Below, one piece after another: positions 11,738 through 24,802 of a stretch of DNA of 64,000 nt. The notes beneath the pieces are model-generated. The model was not told where the DNA came from, searched no databases, and saw nothing but the letters and a program-made list of their open reading frames with translations. Position numbers and translations under genes: made by a program. The DNA is taken from NCBI GenBank assembly GCA_963575645.1, contig OY754468.1, forward strand, positions 13,764,001 through 13,828,000. The letters are read 5' to 3'. Within the stretch, counting starts at the first letter, position 1. Every line of letters starts with the position of its first letter. This DNA is from Xanthostigma xanthostigma. Lineage: Eukaryota > Arthropoda > Insecta > Raphidioptera > Raphidiidae.

Positions 11738-12562
11738 GTAACAAAAATTAAGTGATATAAAAAAAAATCTAAATTTTTGGGTAATATTCAACGAGCTGTA
11801 ACTCCGAGGGAAATAATTGTACAGAAAATAAAAAAAAGCAAATTATAGCTCCAAGTATCTAGTTTTCAGGTATGACCATGAATTTTTTTTTTATGTTTGA
11901 ATCTGGAGAAATTTTAAAGAAACTACCAAAAAAAAATTTTTCAAATTTGAAAAATTACTGACGATATCCTTCGTTCATCCATTTTATCCAAAGTTATACC
12001 AATTTATCCAAATATCCTTAATTACGCAAATTTTTATCCTTTTTTCAATCAAGATTTTTGCTTCGAAAAAAATTTATTCGTCAATAGCCATTCACAGTAT
12101 CTTATAGAGAATATTGTGAAGTTTTCAAAACCCCCCATCAATTTTCTATACGATCATTATTTCCAGAGTTATTGATTATTAAAGTTAAAAAGATGCTTTT
12201 GGCTTTGATTGACGATAACTCTGCGGAAAATCATCGTACAGGCTTCATGAGTACATCAAATTAAAGGGCATTAAATTTTCTACGAGAGTTTTCGAGTGGA
12301 ATGATGGAAAAAAATTTTTTGAAGTCCGTATACCTTTTTTTAGACAAGAAAAAATTTGGAAAATTTTTTTTTTTGGTAGTTTCTTTAAAATTTCTCCCTA
12401 CTCAAACATAAAAAAAAAATCATGGTCATACCTGAAAACTAGATACTTGGAGCTATAATTTGCTTTTTTTTATTTTCTGTACAATCATTTCCCTCGGAGT
12501 TATAGCTCGTTGAATATTACCCAAAAATTTAGATTTTTTTTATATCCCTTAATTTTTGTTAC
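11738..12562. mobile_element. foldback element, about 208-bp arms, TA-flanked
   Basis: Starts GTAACAAAAATTAA and ends with its complement, flanked by TA on each side. The arms (11738-11945 and 12352-12562) are closely similar. The middle has no coding content. The TA flanks suggest a Tc1/mariner-type MITE. Confidence 0.75.
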
Positions 12563-12594
12563 TAATTTATATTGTTAACATTTTAGATGCTACT

Positions 12595-13925
12595 TTAGAC
12601 TAGACTCCTACTCTATCATGCGGATTTGTAGAGAGGGACTCAGACTACACGAAAGCACACGAAAGAGAGCGTTTCTGCCACCGAATACTCCTTGACCATT
12701 TCTGTCGCCATCCTATAACCATAAGTAAATCCATATTTGTAAAAAAGTTGCGGTACGCGGCTAGGCGATTAAGAAAAAAGCAAAACTCAAGTCTTCTACG
12801 AAATGCCAGAAAATGACTGAACAGGATCTGGGGGACCTCCTAGTTGCCGAAAAAATATTTTCTGCCGATTTACCCCCTCCAGAGACTATCAGTATAATAA
12901 ATAAATACGAAGTAAATAAATTTAAGAAAAATACTCGGTGAATGAAACCGAGCTCAAACGGTTTGTCTTCTTGTAGAAAATCCCGAGGTAAAGTTTTCTG
13001 CCAAAATCGACCTTGTTAAAACGTGTCATGTTCGCGGAAAGTTAAAAATGGTATTCAGGTAAAGCATTAATGACAAGTATAACATTAAATTGGCAGATTG
13101 TGATCTAGCAGTGACAAAATTGACAGATAATATTTTTTTATTACTCATGCGGAAAAAGTGGCATGTTTACGCACGCTGTTACGGTTGAAAAGTAGCTATG
13201 TTTATTTGCGTGCGGAAACTTTATTTGTCGCACTGAAATAATTGTTTGCAGCACGCAAATTCAGAGTTACCATAGTTAGCAATACAATAACAATTTTAAC
13301 TAAATTTTCAACTTTTTAATGATTTAATTTTAATTTTTATTACTTCTAATTTCTTTTTTTAATTCGTAATAAAATTTTAATTTTAATTTGATTTAATTCG
13401 TAATAAAAAATAGTATGTGCAACTTGCCGCACTAGTTGCACAATATACTATTTACCAACTTGTTGGGTACTAATACAAAGCCTGGTAAGAATTTCCGCCG
13501 AGGACTTTGCGAATTTTTGCCTGTGCAAATTTTGAAGAATCATCGAAAGGAAATGAAGTCACTTGGAGCCACGAAAATGTTTTCTCGTATTCCAAGCCAC
13601 CGAATCAACCATTATGTCAAGTTTCAACTTCAAATTCAATTATATATTTTTTTTACTTTTTTTTTGATTATTTAAAGGATTTTGAAACTCTCTGCCGTGA
13701 GTATATTGGCAGAAAATATTTTTTCTGCAACTAGGAGGTCCCCCAGATGCTGTTCAGTCATTTTCTGTCATTTCGTAGAGGACTTTTGAATTTTGCCGTT
13801 TTTTTAAGCGCCTCAGCGGCGTATCGCAACGCGCTAGACCCCTACTCCACCAAGCGGATTTGCAGAGGGGAGCTCAGAGACGTTTCTGCCACCGAGTGCT
13901 TCTTGACCATTTCTGTCACCATGAG
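12595..13925. repeat. complex repeat: outer direct repeats, inner inverted repeats
   Basis: The outer segments 12595-12712 and 13832-13925 are direct copies (both contain GCGGATTTG and TTTCTGCCACCGA). The inner segments 12738-12870 and 13705-13822 are inverted copies (GGGGGACCTCCTAGTTGC and complement). A 45-bp near-palindrome around 13407-13453 (GTGCAACTTGCCGCACTAGT) lies between them. A short open frame through 13747-13929 is a by-product. Element class not recognised. Confidence 0.55.
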
Positions 13926-14929
13926 TTAACTATTACTAAAGAGGGCATTTCATTTGGTGTAGTAAAAAAAATATTTTAAGGGGTGTATTAAACGGCTAAT
14001 TGTTTTATATTTTCTAAGGAGTTTGCATTGTCAGTATTAGCAAATTACACTATATTGTTGGCAGGATTTGGGATTGAGACCTTAGTTTTTAGTTATTTAA
14101 GTATTATTTATTTTATATAAAGATCAAATAGATCATTTTAATATTAATGAAATGATTGAACTTTGCGCTTAAATTTTGTAACGTAAAAGTTTTTATAGTG
14201 GTTTAAAGTTTCGGTCAGTGGTATAGTTTTTTGTTGGTTCGGTACAATACCAACGAAACACATTCTCAAACTGCCATTAACAAAAGTTCTCACCGGCATT
14301 TCTGCACGACATCTGATGGAACTCTGCTCCATCTAAACATTCCATTCGTTCCTTTGTCTGGATCGGTGACTCCTGTCTCACACCTAGACTCTACCGACTC
14401 CGTGCCCTCTCGATCGGTGACACTGGCATCATCGATTAATTCATAGTAGAGTTGCAAACTCACAATAGCTTTAACACCTTTATTCATTTAGTTACCGGTT
14501 TGTTTTAATTTTTGCATTTTCGCTTTTGATGGAAATGCATCAACTACTAGAGTTAATCCAGTATAAAAAAGCAGATTGAACCATAGATATATATATTTAA
14601 TAGATTGCGGATACACTAGCGCCTCCTGTCCCTCTGAGAAGCAATTTTGATTGTGAAAAAAATCAAAACTATTAAATATTCTACGATATGATTTTTTTGA
14701 CAAAAACAACAAAACTCACAGTAAACAGTGATTTTTCGATCCAAAACTTATTTTTATACTAAAACGTTTCAAAAATTACAAAACTGAACATTAATATCCG
14801 GCGTTTTTTTTTAATGCGTTAATACGGCTTTATGTAGTTTCTATTTTATTTTCATGGAAATTAATATTTGAAAATTATTTTTTCTGTGAAAAATACAATT
14901 CAAAACCAAATCACTGCGTATAACAAAAT

Positions 14930-15190
14930 CGACAATAGATTGAACAAATTTTTCAAGATCTACCAATAGGTCATATGCATGTGTTCTTTTAATATTTTTA
15001 ATAGATTCTTTATTCAACCATAATACGGAAAAAATTGATAATCTTTTAAAAATATAATAATATCATAAGAAAAAAATATTAAATTTCACATTCAAAACTA
15101 GACAGATTTAATAATAAGCCATCATGGCGGGCTTATGTGACGTCATGATATACGATGCATGTCTAACATGATGTCAAATTGGCAATGTTC
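14930..15190 (-). repeat. dispersed repeat with CRE-like TGACGTCA, copy 2
   Basis: Inverted relative of 5640-5840: GGCGGGCTTATGTGACGTCA, the Phe-rich AT stretch and CAATAGGTCATATGCATG occur in mirrored order. Confidence 0.65.
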
Positions 15191-15775
15191 TTTTGCATGA
15201 TATTTATGCTCAGTTTTGTAATTTTGAAAACTTTTCAATATAAAAGTAGGTTTTGGAGCGAAATATCACTGCAAGTTTTGTTGTTTTTCCCAATAACATC
15301 ATATTATAGAGTATAGTATAATCTTTTTGAATCTCGCGCGCTTTTTACGGCGTTTCCCACAGTCAAAATGGCGGGTCGTATTCATACAGAGCCAAAAACT
15401 AATTTAACAGGTAGATTTAACAGGTACTAATAAACAATTTAGTAGACTTATTTGGTGTTCACAAAGAACATTTAGTGCTATTGGACGTTTAAATCGACAA
15501 ATAATATGTTTATAGGTAGAAGTACCTACCTATTAAACTGTTTATTAGAGAGTTTTAACAAGGGCAGAAATATATTCTATTTCATTTCTTTTCGGTTTTT
15601 TACGCTGAATGTGTACGTTAGGTATATTAATTATTTACACTTTTTAACAAACGCAGTAGTGTCAAAAAATTTTTAAACTGAAGCACGATACTATTTTATG
15701 TAGGTACTGTTATTGAAATATATTTTGTTAGGTATCTAGACAGCCAACCAAATAATGTGTTCGATGATAGATAAG

Positions 15776-15927
15776 CGCTGTTCCAACCTCTTTGCGAACG
15801 GTAACAGAACCGTCACAGTCATGCGCAGTAGCTAAAACGTGTTCCAAAACCGATACACTTTTGTTTTGGCTACTGCGCATGACTGTGACGGTTCTGTTGC
15901 CGTTCTAAGAAAGGTTAGAACAGAGCT
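15776..15927. repeat. foldback hairpin, about 60-bp arms
   Basis: AGAACCGTCACAGTCATGCG on the left and its complement on the right are embedded in arms of about 60 bp with a loop of about 20 nt. Non-coding. Confidence 0.75.
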
Positions 15928-16342
15928 AATATTTTGTTTTCACTTGTGATGTATGTTTTTCAGAAAATAGTTATCTAATAATTTTTCTTTTTTTTCAGGT
16001 AAGCGTTTTCCTGTATGGTAACTTACCGTACTTTTGCGTAAGTAAAATGTTTCGTTACATATATTAATATACGTACTACAAATATTTAAACATTAAAAAC
16101 ACTCACTTAAATTTTTGTAATTCTGTTAATAAAAAACGCTAAGTTTAGTTTTTTATTTTTTCAAATTATAAAATATAATTTATTTATATTAAGTACTACA
16201 TGAACTAGAGTAGGTACAACATAAAAATATCGAAATAATGATGTATAGCTCAGTCGGTGGGGATCAATTCCTTAGTTACGGAGCAAATTTAATTAAAATT
16301 TGCTGCGTAGCTAAGGAAAAGTTATTTTGTAAATATTACATA

Positions 16343-16372
<30 letters not shown>
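16343..16372. repeat. (GA)n microsatellite
   Basis: An uninterrupted AG run followed by GGGAGAG. Confidence 0.9.
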
Positions 16373-16373
<1 letters not shown>

Positions 16374-16459
16374 TTATGTAACAATACTTTATTTCGCTCA
16401 CCAGCATTTGAGTTTGAGAGAATTTTTTTTTTCACTTATCACATAAAAGTAGATAAAAA

Positions 16460-16960
16460 AGCGAAAAAAAATGGGGTCGGGTTTAGGTAGATACGTCAAT
16501 TAGAACCAAAGTTAAGGGAGATTTAAAAACATTCGTTTTCCCCCTCTCCTGCCAGTTCTAATTGACCCATCGCGTCCAACTTCCGGTGCAAAGAAGGGGT
16601 CTTTAGTACCTTTGCAATAAAAAGAAAATTAGGCTGCTAGCTGCAATGGTTTTTAAAAAAATGGCATTCAATTTTTCAAAATTTCGCGCACTAAAATGGT
16701 GAACGAGTTACAAGTTACCCGGATTCTTTTTCTCTATAACTTTTGTCGGAACTTTTTTTTCCCTCGATAATAATGGCCGAGATGAGGCAAAAACAGGTTT
16801 TCCGTAACTTTAAAGCGGCATATTCTCCGCCGTTCCCTCCGACAGTCGGTCACAATTATAAAAAAATGTCGGGGGAGCTCGACTCTACAATTTTTATAGG
16901 AAACATTGTTCGATTCGAGACATATCGGTTTGAAATTCCCAATCCATTCCACTATACGGA
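16460..16960 (+). repeat. dispersed repeat R, copy 1
   Basis: The segment starting near GATACGTCAATTAGAACC and passing through CTTCCGGTGCAAAGAAGGGG to CGATTCGAGACATATCGG occurs twice more in SDR intron 3 (37005-37500 inverted, 37620-38130 direct). Open frames across it on both strands are incidental. Confidence 0.75.
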
Positions 16961-17039
16961 AATATTATTCAATAACAGAAGTTTCATTCTACTTATAGAA
17001 AATCATTATTTGACTACTAAAATTAAAATATTAATTTCA

Positions 17040-20000
17040 ATGTGACAAATCGTTGAGAGTATCAACCAATTTTCAATTTCCATAATCAGTTATCACCCCC
17101 TTACGCATGATATTAATTTACTGGTAAACAGGCTACATAGGTAAATTAAATCGAATCAATTGATTACATTTTGACATGAACGTAGTCAGTGCATTCGAAA
17201 TTTGCAAATAGGCTGTCTTCCTAAAAACTGTTTTTTTACCGAGTACCTATACATAATTAATTTTATGTGTATAATCATACAAATAGCGCTAATGTTTCAA
17301 TATAAAGTATTCCATTTAGAGCTATATAGGATAAGTCGAAAGTACATAATTCAGATACCTAATTAACGTTTGAAATGTATGTGTAAAGTTAAATTCAGTA
17401 GGTGACGGCTGTAAGCCAGTCGTTGAACGGAAGTCGGTAGAATAAAGAAGAATCCAGAACTCACTGGATTCAACCAGCAGCTGTGCAGGCAATGGGAAGA
17501 GGAACAAGTAACGGTACTCACGAGGCGCAAAGAATAGACCCAGCGGACTGCGAACTTTAGGCATTCACTAGATTTTTTGTCGCTTCACTTTTGTTTTGGT
17601 GTCTGATAGTAGTAAATATAAAGGACGGTTTAAATATAATTCCACCTAGTGATCTGGGGAGGAAAATTTTCGACGGGTTCACTATGTTTTTCCGGAAAAT
17701 TTTCAATGTCAAAAAGGCAATCTTTTATTAAATTTTTATAGGACATAATTGAACTTTCCATACTTTGTTTTATTAGTCAATTTCTGTAGGTACCATTTAA
17801 ACAAACTCTACAGGTTATAATTCTAACTGTGTAATCCACATGAATAAAATTAAGTTTGATTCTGTGTTACTTAAAATTTGTCGTACTGTTTAATTTGAAA
17901 TAACAAGTCAATTCATTTCATAATAAAAAAAAATAATCATCCCTTTCTCTTGTTATTTGATAGTAATGAGGTAGTGGCAGAGGCTAGAGGATGGCACCAC
18001 TGTACTGACTTCTGTAGTTATAAAAGGAGTTTCCCTCATGTAAACAGAACTAGAGTATTGTTTTTTGTTGGATGGGAAAAACTTAAAAGGGCATCATATC
18101 CAGAGCTAATAAAAATACTAGTTTTGTTTACTTGAAGCCTCTAGTGGAAGAGAGTTTAATTTTACAATACCTTTTTAATTTAGTGGCTTAGAAAATTTTA
18201 CAGGACTTTTCCGGTAAATTTACAACTCTACTTCCACCCAAAACATAAATGTGGAAAAACGACTAAGTTCGATACAAAAAACAAGTGGCTTTGTTGAAAA
18301 ACAGAAGGTGGCAAGTTTTCACTTTGCAAATGTACATACACGAGTGATTTATGAAACTTGCCAAGTGAAAAATTGTCAATTTCTTAAATTTTACTTCTTT
18401 TTTTTCGGAAAATACACTATTGTTCTTTGTATTGAACCTGACCTTTTTCACATATTTTATGTTTCTGGTGAGCTTCATAGTTATTCTATTTAAATTAAAG
18501 ATTATCAAGACACATTACAGTTCATACTTCATTCTATCACACATTATATACCACACTTCAGTACATCATCAGAGTAGACACGAGTAATCTTCGGACAACC
18601 GGGTGATAGCATCCTAGATAATGCCGGTTCGATCATATATCGACAACCTATTTGGTGGCAAACCAAAACCAATCAAAATGTTGGGTCAATGGATATTTTC
18701 ATTTTAAAAGTGAATGAGATAAGTAATAAGAAAACAAATGCTTGTTGTTATTTATATTTTCTCAAAGTATTTGCTCCATTTTTACGTTTTATAATTTATA
18801 GTTTTTATATATCTTAATATATATTAATAGGTACTTCATTTGCGGAACGCAAGAAGTTGATCACTTGAAAGTATCACATGGGTCACCCCGTCCCATTAAA
18901 AAAATTAGGGGTGGGGTTGCTACCCCCGCACAGGGCTAGAGTTGCAGGAATTATTTTTGCATAAAAATTGGTCCCCTTTGATATACAAATCGACGTGTTT
19001 TTGAATTTTTTTCAAAAGGTACACTGAACAATATAGTTAAAGTATACCCGTTCAAATGGAATGGAAAAAAGGTTAAAGATTGAACACTTAGTTAGGTATA
19101 TCTATTTTTGGAAACTTGTTATAACTGGATAAAATATTTTCCTTCAACATTGTTTATACGATTTTTTGTAGAATAGCTTCTGTAATGTATAAAAATAATA
19201 AGTAGCATATGTTTTTATAACTCACTTTTTGCTTTCTGGTGTACACAAAAGCGTTTATACCTTTAAAATTGAGATTGTCAAAGTCCTTAACATTATAATA
19301 AATATAAACCTTTTTGTACTTCATACAGTGCGCGTCTTTGAGTATGATCAAGATTTAAAGAGTTTTTATAAAAGTGCGGTAAAATCTTATCACATAAACT
19401 GTCTGTTGAAGATATTGTTTTAATAAATCAAAGATGGTCGACAGGGGTATTACCAACACACATTTTTTAGATAGCAGGGCCATGCTGTGTTTCTTTTCAA
19501 TTCTCTATTCACTCGTTCAAAAGACTGAATGAATACAGAACATACATTTTTAAAAAATCCCACTACACGATAATACAAATTGAAAAGTGTACGAAATAAA
19601 TAGGACTGTTTACTGTATATAGTTAATAAATAACTGTGCTAGATAAATTTTGGTGTGCTCCTGTGTTGTAAATAATCTTGTGTATATAGTTGTATAGTGA
19701 CTTTGTATTCTTCATAACTTATTATTTTATTAGAACTGTTGTTTTGTTTCTGTTACGTTATAGAGAAGTGCTTTTTAGTTTGTTTATTTGTTCGGTTAAA
19801 GCTTCACTATTGTAAATAAATATTTTCCACTACGAATGAGAACAGTTTTGTTACATTATTTTTATCTGCGCAGAGAGAAGTAAATCCAAATTTAAAACAC
19901 TGCGCTGCGCAGTGTTTCTAAATTAAAACATTGAAATAAAAAAGTACTTACGATAGTAGTTTTTGCATGTTTTTTACAAACAAAAATAAATTTGTTGACT

Positions 20001-20320
20001 TTGCGTCGCTTCCTAATTACGTAACTTTTTTATCACTGTATCTAAAACAATAATTTAACACGGTGACGCTATCAGAGCAGCGCGGAATACGCAAGTAATA
20101 AGAATACATGTGCCTATATAATAACTGTGTCTGTAATTAATGAGCTTTTAAGACTAATGACAACGTGAAAATTAAAATTTACGTTGCCTATAAAATAACT
20201 TTTCATTACGGAGAGATAGTGCCTCGTATCTGACTCGACTGTTTGTCCCTTTTATTATGAATCGCATTTTCTTCCATACTTCCAATTTAAATTTAATGTT
20301 TTGTATTCGATATGTATTTT
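17040..20320. other. region without recognised genes
   Basis: AT-rich sequence with scattered short open frames (17322-17564 minus, 17950-18135 plus, 18251-18493 plus, 19229-19423 plus), none with a recognisable motif. The only structure noted is a near-perfect 23-bp palindrome around 19896-19918 (AAACACTGCGC/TGCGCAGTGTTT). The 17950-18135 frame has a fairly even composition but no homology I recognise. Confidence 0.5.
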
Positions 20321-20324
20321 CGTA

Positions 20325-20825
20325 GGGTCCAGTTCGATAACTCGATGTGCCCTAATTTTATTTTTTTTAAGTCATCAAAAACGCTAAATTTTGATGTTCC
20401 AAAAAAAAACTTTGAAGATTATTTACAAATTTCCTCAAAAATGCGTAAAAACTTTTCGTCTTTCACTGTCGTTTTTTTAATCTAACCAGCAGAAATCACA
20501 TACACACGTCATAGCAACTGGTGTAGAATTACTGTATTACTATCTCACTTTGTATGCACGACCCCGTAATTGTTTTTTAAAGAACTCTCCTCCTAAACGT
20601 CCCTCCGTTTTCAATGCGCAAAAAAACGCCATCGCATCCACACGACCCCGTAATTGATTTTTAAAAAACTCCCACCCAAACGCCTACCCCAAAAAAAAAT
20701 TTAAAAAAATTTCCGCACTTAAAACGAAAAATTACACTGTTATATTATGTTACATAAAATAATAAATGTGTATTTCCAATGTTCCAATGAATATTTTACA
20801 CATCGAGTTATCGTACCCTAAACCA
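20325..20825. mobile_element. probable short-TIR MITE
   Basis: The left end TAGGGTCCAGTTCGATAACT and right end (rc) TAGGGTACGATAACTCGATG share about 22 bp of inverted sequence. Inside, CACGACCCCGTAATTG occurs twice. No clear TSD. Confidence 0.4.
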
Positions 20826-21439
20826 TTTTCGTAAATTTTGTGTGATATACTGCAAGGTAGTACGAAAATCGTATTAGCAATATTGGGGTGAAACTCTATG
20901 TTCTGTCATTTTTTTGTGGCAACAACTCGAAGTTTCTGATTGGCTGCTGACATTTTCAAAAAAAAAATACTTGCTATTGACTACTTTGATCTTGACTAAA
21001 CTAGTTTACGTATAGCATTAACAGCTCTCAAATGTTTTGTTTATATTATGTCCGATTGAAAATTAGGATATCTTTTTTATCAACGAACATCAACCATCGG
21101 AATAATCAGGGAAATACCTCGGAAAAATAAAGATTTAGACATATTTTTTGGCGTCATTTGTGGCCTTCCTTCACCACATATTAAGTAAATAGACAATGCT
21201 TGGTATAGTTAATTTCTATGTGCATTTTTATTTCATTAACCTCCGGTAGCAAAGCAAAGGAATGTTTAAGAATAAGGGTTAAAGTAGTGTATTTTTACAA
21301 TACGATTACGGTTAAAGTATTTCATACCACTTTTCCGCTCTAACACTATTACAGAATTGCGGAAAACCTTGCAAACAGGGTTTTTTGAGATTTTATGCGG
21401 GGAACATCTCAGTGTTATTTTCGATTTCTATTTTTTTCC

Positions 21440-21960
21440 CGACTGCGGCGAAGCCAAAATGGTAGGGTTATAAGCACCTATAGCAGTCTATATATGTTTG
21501 TACTTACGGATGTTCCACCGTAGCACCTAAACTATTCATCCGATTTTGATAAATAAGGTATCAATCGATTAGTTATTATGGTCTGGGTAACATAAGCTAC
21601 ATTTATTTTTGAGTTTTGGTCCCAGGGGTGAGCACATTGAAAAAAAAATTAAAAATAAATGAAAAAAAAATTTAAATAAAAATAAAGTTCATAACCTAAA
21701 CCCGACTACTGAAACGTGTGAAACAAGAAAATATTCCCATCTGAGTATAGCCGTGGTCGTATTCCACCTACCTTAACAAAACAATACATTTTAACAATAG
21801 TAAGCAATCATAAGCTTTAGGGTAAGATGTCACGCTATACATCTAGAGGGCGCCACGTGACCATATATATGAGGTGGCATACGACCACGGCTACCCTCAG
21901 ATGAGAATATTTTCTTGTTTCGTACTTTTCAGTAGTCGGGTTTTAGTTTTTGAACTTAAT
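21440..21960. repeat. repeat F, copy 1, with internal foldback
   Basis: The left part (CCCGACTGCGGCGAAGCC ... TAACATAAGCTACATTT) is followed by a foldback at 21700-21955 with arms of about 90 bp (ACCCGACTACTGAAA, AGCCGTGGTCGTAT). The whole recurs inverted at 58190-58740, so this is one mobile family. Confidence 0.7.
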
Positions 21961-22445
21961 GTTTATTTAAAGTTTAATTAGGGACAAAAATGATAACCTA
22001 TAGAATAATAAATTATATATAGCACGTAGTTTTTATAATATGAATCGTCTTTTACAATTCTTTAATTACTTGCATACTTCAAAATTTCATAAGAAGTATT
22101 TTGTTTTCTGAGGAAACAATTAGAAAATATAACAGTAATGGTACTTAGTGCATATTATCGTAAGAGCATCCCAGAGGTTACAATTATAAAGAGTAGCGGG
22201 AAATAAGGAATTATACATCTTACAAATATTTTAGTCCTAAGGGAATATTTTAACACGGATGGGAAACATCTTGAACATCAAACTAGTGAAAAGTTTTACT
22301 TGCTCTTAATTAATACTAAAAGAGGGAAAGCACCTCGCTTCCTTTTCTGGAAACCGACCAACATTTAACAAACTTCATATTTATTTACCATATAACATTT
22401 AAGTTTTAGTTTATACAGCATTATCCAAAAATTGTGCAAGATATA

Positions 22446-23349
22446 AAGGGTTTTCCAATAAGAGGTGTTATTTTGAATAGTCCGCTATTTTGGTAGATGT
22501 CACTTTTGGAGATGTCATTTTTTGACATTTGACAAGTAGAAACTACGCCATTAATAAAAATGGAACGATACACGCTTCAACAATGCACTGAAATTATTAA
22601 AATTCACTATAAAAATGGTGAAAATTTGGCAGAGACGGTTCGTAAAACTCGAACATTTTTGGGTCGTCGTGAAGCACCTTGTCGGACCGCAATACAGAAA
22701 TTGGTGGAAAAATTCGAGCTGTTGGGACAAGTTAGTGATGTGAAGAATAAAACCCGTGCACGTCGCTCAATAACAGCCGAGAATATTGCTGCTGTAGCCG
22801 AAAGTGTTGAAGAAAACCCAGGTGAATGGATTGCGCTATCGAGAGATGATTAATGATTTTTTATGGCCAAAATTGGATGGTATTGATCTGGACAACGTTT
22901 ACTTTCAACAAGACGGCGCTACGTGCCACACAAGCAACGAAAATATTGATCTTTTACGGGTTAAGTTTCCAGACCGTGTTATCTCTCGAAGAGGTGATCA
23001 CAATTGGCCACCGAGATCCTGTGATTTAACACCTTGAGACTTCTTCCTTTGAGGCCACGTGAAAGAGAAGGTCTACGCCAACAGCCCAGCGTCGATTCAA
23101 GACCTCAAAGATGGAATTCGTGAGGCTATCGAGGACATAGGGCAGCACATTTGCGATTTGGTTATGGAAAATTTCATGTAAAGGATATGGTCCTGTAAAC
23201 GTGGTCGTGGTGGTCATTTGGCTGATGTTATTTACCATTATTAACGGCATACCTTCCTCTTTATAATGAAATAAACATCCGATCATTTATCTCAAAAAAT
23301 GGCATTTTCCTTTGAATATCAAAATAACACCTCTTATTGGAAAACCCTT
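22446..23349 (+). mobile_element. mariner-like element, internally deleted
   Basis: TIRs of at least 31 bp begin AAGGGTTTTCCAATAAGAGG at both ends and are flanked by TA (22444-22445, 23350-23351). At 904 bp it is shorter than the usual 1.3 kb because the middle of the transposase gene is deleted. Confidence 0.9.
22560..23180 (+). pseudogene. mariner/Tc1-family transposase, deleted and broken
   Basis: ATG at 22560 opens the helix-turn-helix region (MERYTLQQCTEII ... NGENLAETVRK, LGRREAP). At about 22828 the reading frame shifts and the sequence jumps to the catalytic part: NDFLWPKLDGIDLDNVYFQQ, DGATCHT (second catalytic Asp) and NWPPRSCDLTP (third Asp region). The first catalytic Asp is in the deleted part. 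Stops follow at 23036 and 23051, and the end reads VMENFM-stop. Non-functional. Confidence 0.88.
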
Positions 23350-23610
23350 TAGAAGAAAAAATTCCAGCCAATTAGGCGACGGGACCATTCCAACTTCAAA
23401 AAATGTTGACATTTGATTATAATAAAGAATATAAAATTTCTGATATCGCGTGAGGGGACGCGGGTAATGGCTAGTATTCAATATGATATTTGCTATTCGT
23501 TGCCATGGTTACCTACGATATATGTTCCACATCATGTAAAAATTAATCAATGCGTGCCTAGCTAGTTTATTTCTGACACATCTATAAAACAAAAGAGCGG
23601 CTGATTTTTT

Positions 23611-24802
23611 TGACGTGATAACGTCTTATAAATTGATGAATCACGTCAAAATAAAAAGATGAAACACCGGCTGCATGCACGAAAAAGTGTAACGTTACTA
23701 AGTGAGCGACTAGAATGCCTTCGGTAATTTTGAAGCAGATATCATCAACCGATTGAGATGAAAATTTGTATACACGTTTAGTTTGAATGATAATGCATGG
23801 TTTAGTTGTGTGACGTCACTCTAAATCCCATATGGCGGACTTCTAAAGATGGCGGAAATGCCTTCGGTAATTTTGAAGCAGATATCGATCATCAACCGAT
23901 TGAGATGAAAATTTGTATACACGTTTAGTTTGAATGACAATGCATGGTTAGCTGTGTGACGTCACTCTAAATCCAATATGGCGGACTTCTAAAGATGGCG
24001 GACTAATTTTATTATGCTTTCCTACAATATGGGTATCAAATGAAAGGACTTGCTGAGAATAACTCGAAAAATAAAGTGACGTCAGTCTAAAACCAATATG
24101 GCGGACTTCTAAAGATGGCGGACTAAGTTTTTTATGCTTTCCTACAATATGGGTATCAAATGAAAGGGCCTGCTGAAGATAACTCGAAAAATAAAGTGAC
24201 GTCACTCTAAATTCAATATGGCGGACTTCTAAAGATGGCGGACTAATTTTATTATGCTTTCTTACAATATGGGTATCAAATGAAAGGGATTGCTGAGAAT
24301 AACTTGAAAAATAAAGTGACGTCACTCTTAATCCAATATGACGGACTTCTAAAGATGGCGGACTAATTTTATTATGCTTTCGTACAATATGGGTATCAAA
24401 TGAAAGGACTTGCTGAGAATAACTTGAAAAATAAAGTGACGTCACTCTAAATCCAATATGGCGGACTTCTAAAGATGGCGGACTAATTTTATTATGCTTT
24501 CCTACAGTAAGGGTATCAAATGAAAGGGTTTGCTGAGAATAACTCGAAAAATAAAGTGACTTCACTCTAAATCCAATATGGCGGACTTCTAAAGATGGCG
24601 GACTAAGTTTTTGACGTGATAACGTCTTATAAATTGATGAAACACCAGCTGCCTGCACGAAAAAGTGTAACGTTCCGTAACGTTCCGCCTGACCCTGTGT
24701 GTGCAAGCGAGAGCGCAGTAATATATTATTAAATATGATATTCGAGCGGAATACGTTATCACGTAAAACTTTCGTCCGTAAACCGACTTTACAGACAACC
24801 AA
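23611..24802 (-). mobile_element. composite element X, copy C (short X element plus captured 120-bp array plus second terminator)
   Basis: Read on the minus strand, 24802-24612 is a complete short X element (TTGGTTGTCTG... to ...ACGTTATCACGTCA). It is followed directly by a tandem array (24611 to about 23700) and then a second copy of the X 3' end, closing at 23611. This suggests replication past the first terminator to a downstream one. Minus-strand open frames over the array exist because the unit is 120 bp; the longest would start at a TTG. Confidence 0.7.
24001..24600. repeat. 120-bp tandem array in X copy C, 5 units
   Basis: Five 120-bp units, each with GTGACGTCACT (CRE-like), two ATGGCGG motifs and CAATATGGGTATCAAATGAA. 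They are preceded at 23713-23999 by two related, longer units starting near GCCTTCGGTAATTTTGAAGC. Same family as 61750-63090. Confidence 0.9.

Noticed and set aside
16734..17045. Overlapping ~100- and 72-residue frames in repeat R
   Set aside because: The same sequence in other copies of R (37 kb) does not keep the frame; it is a non-coding repeat.
17950..18135. Possible exon at 17950-18135
   Set aside because: No family recognised, no partner exons, and splice sites are not convincing.
23700..24611. CRISPR-like array
   Set aside because: Units are contiguous 120-bp tandem repeats with no spacers, in a eukaryotic transposon.
23948..24802. 284-residue minus-strand frame with 40-residue repeats in X copy C
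   Set aside because: It follows from a 120-bp unit (divisible by 3) without stops, begins at a TTG, and spans element ends and array alike. No motif supports a protein.
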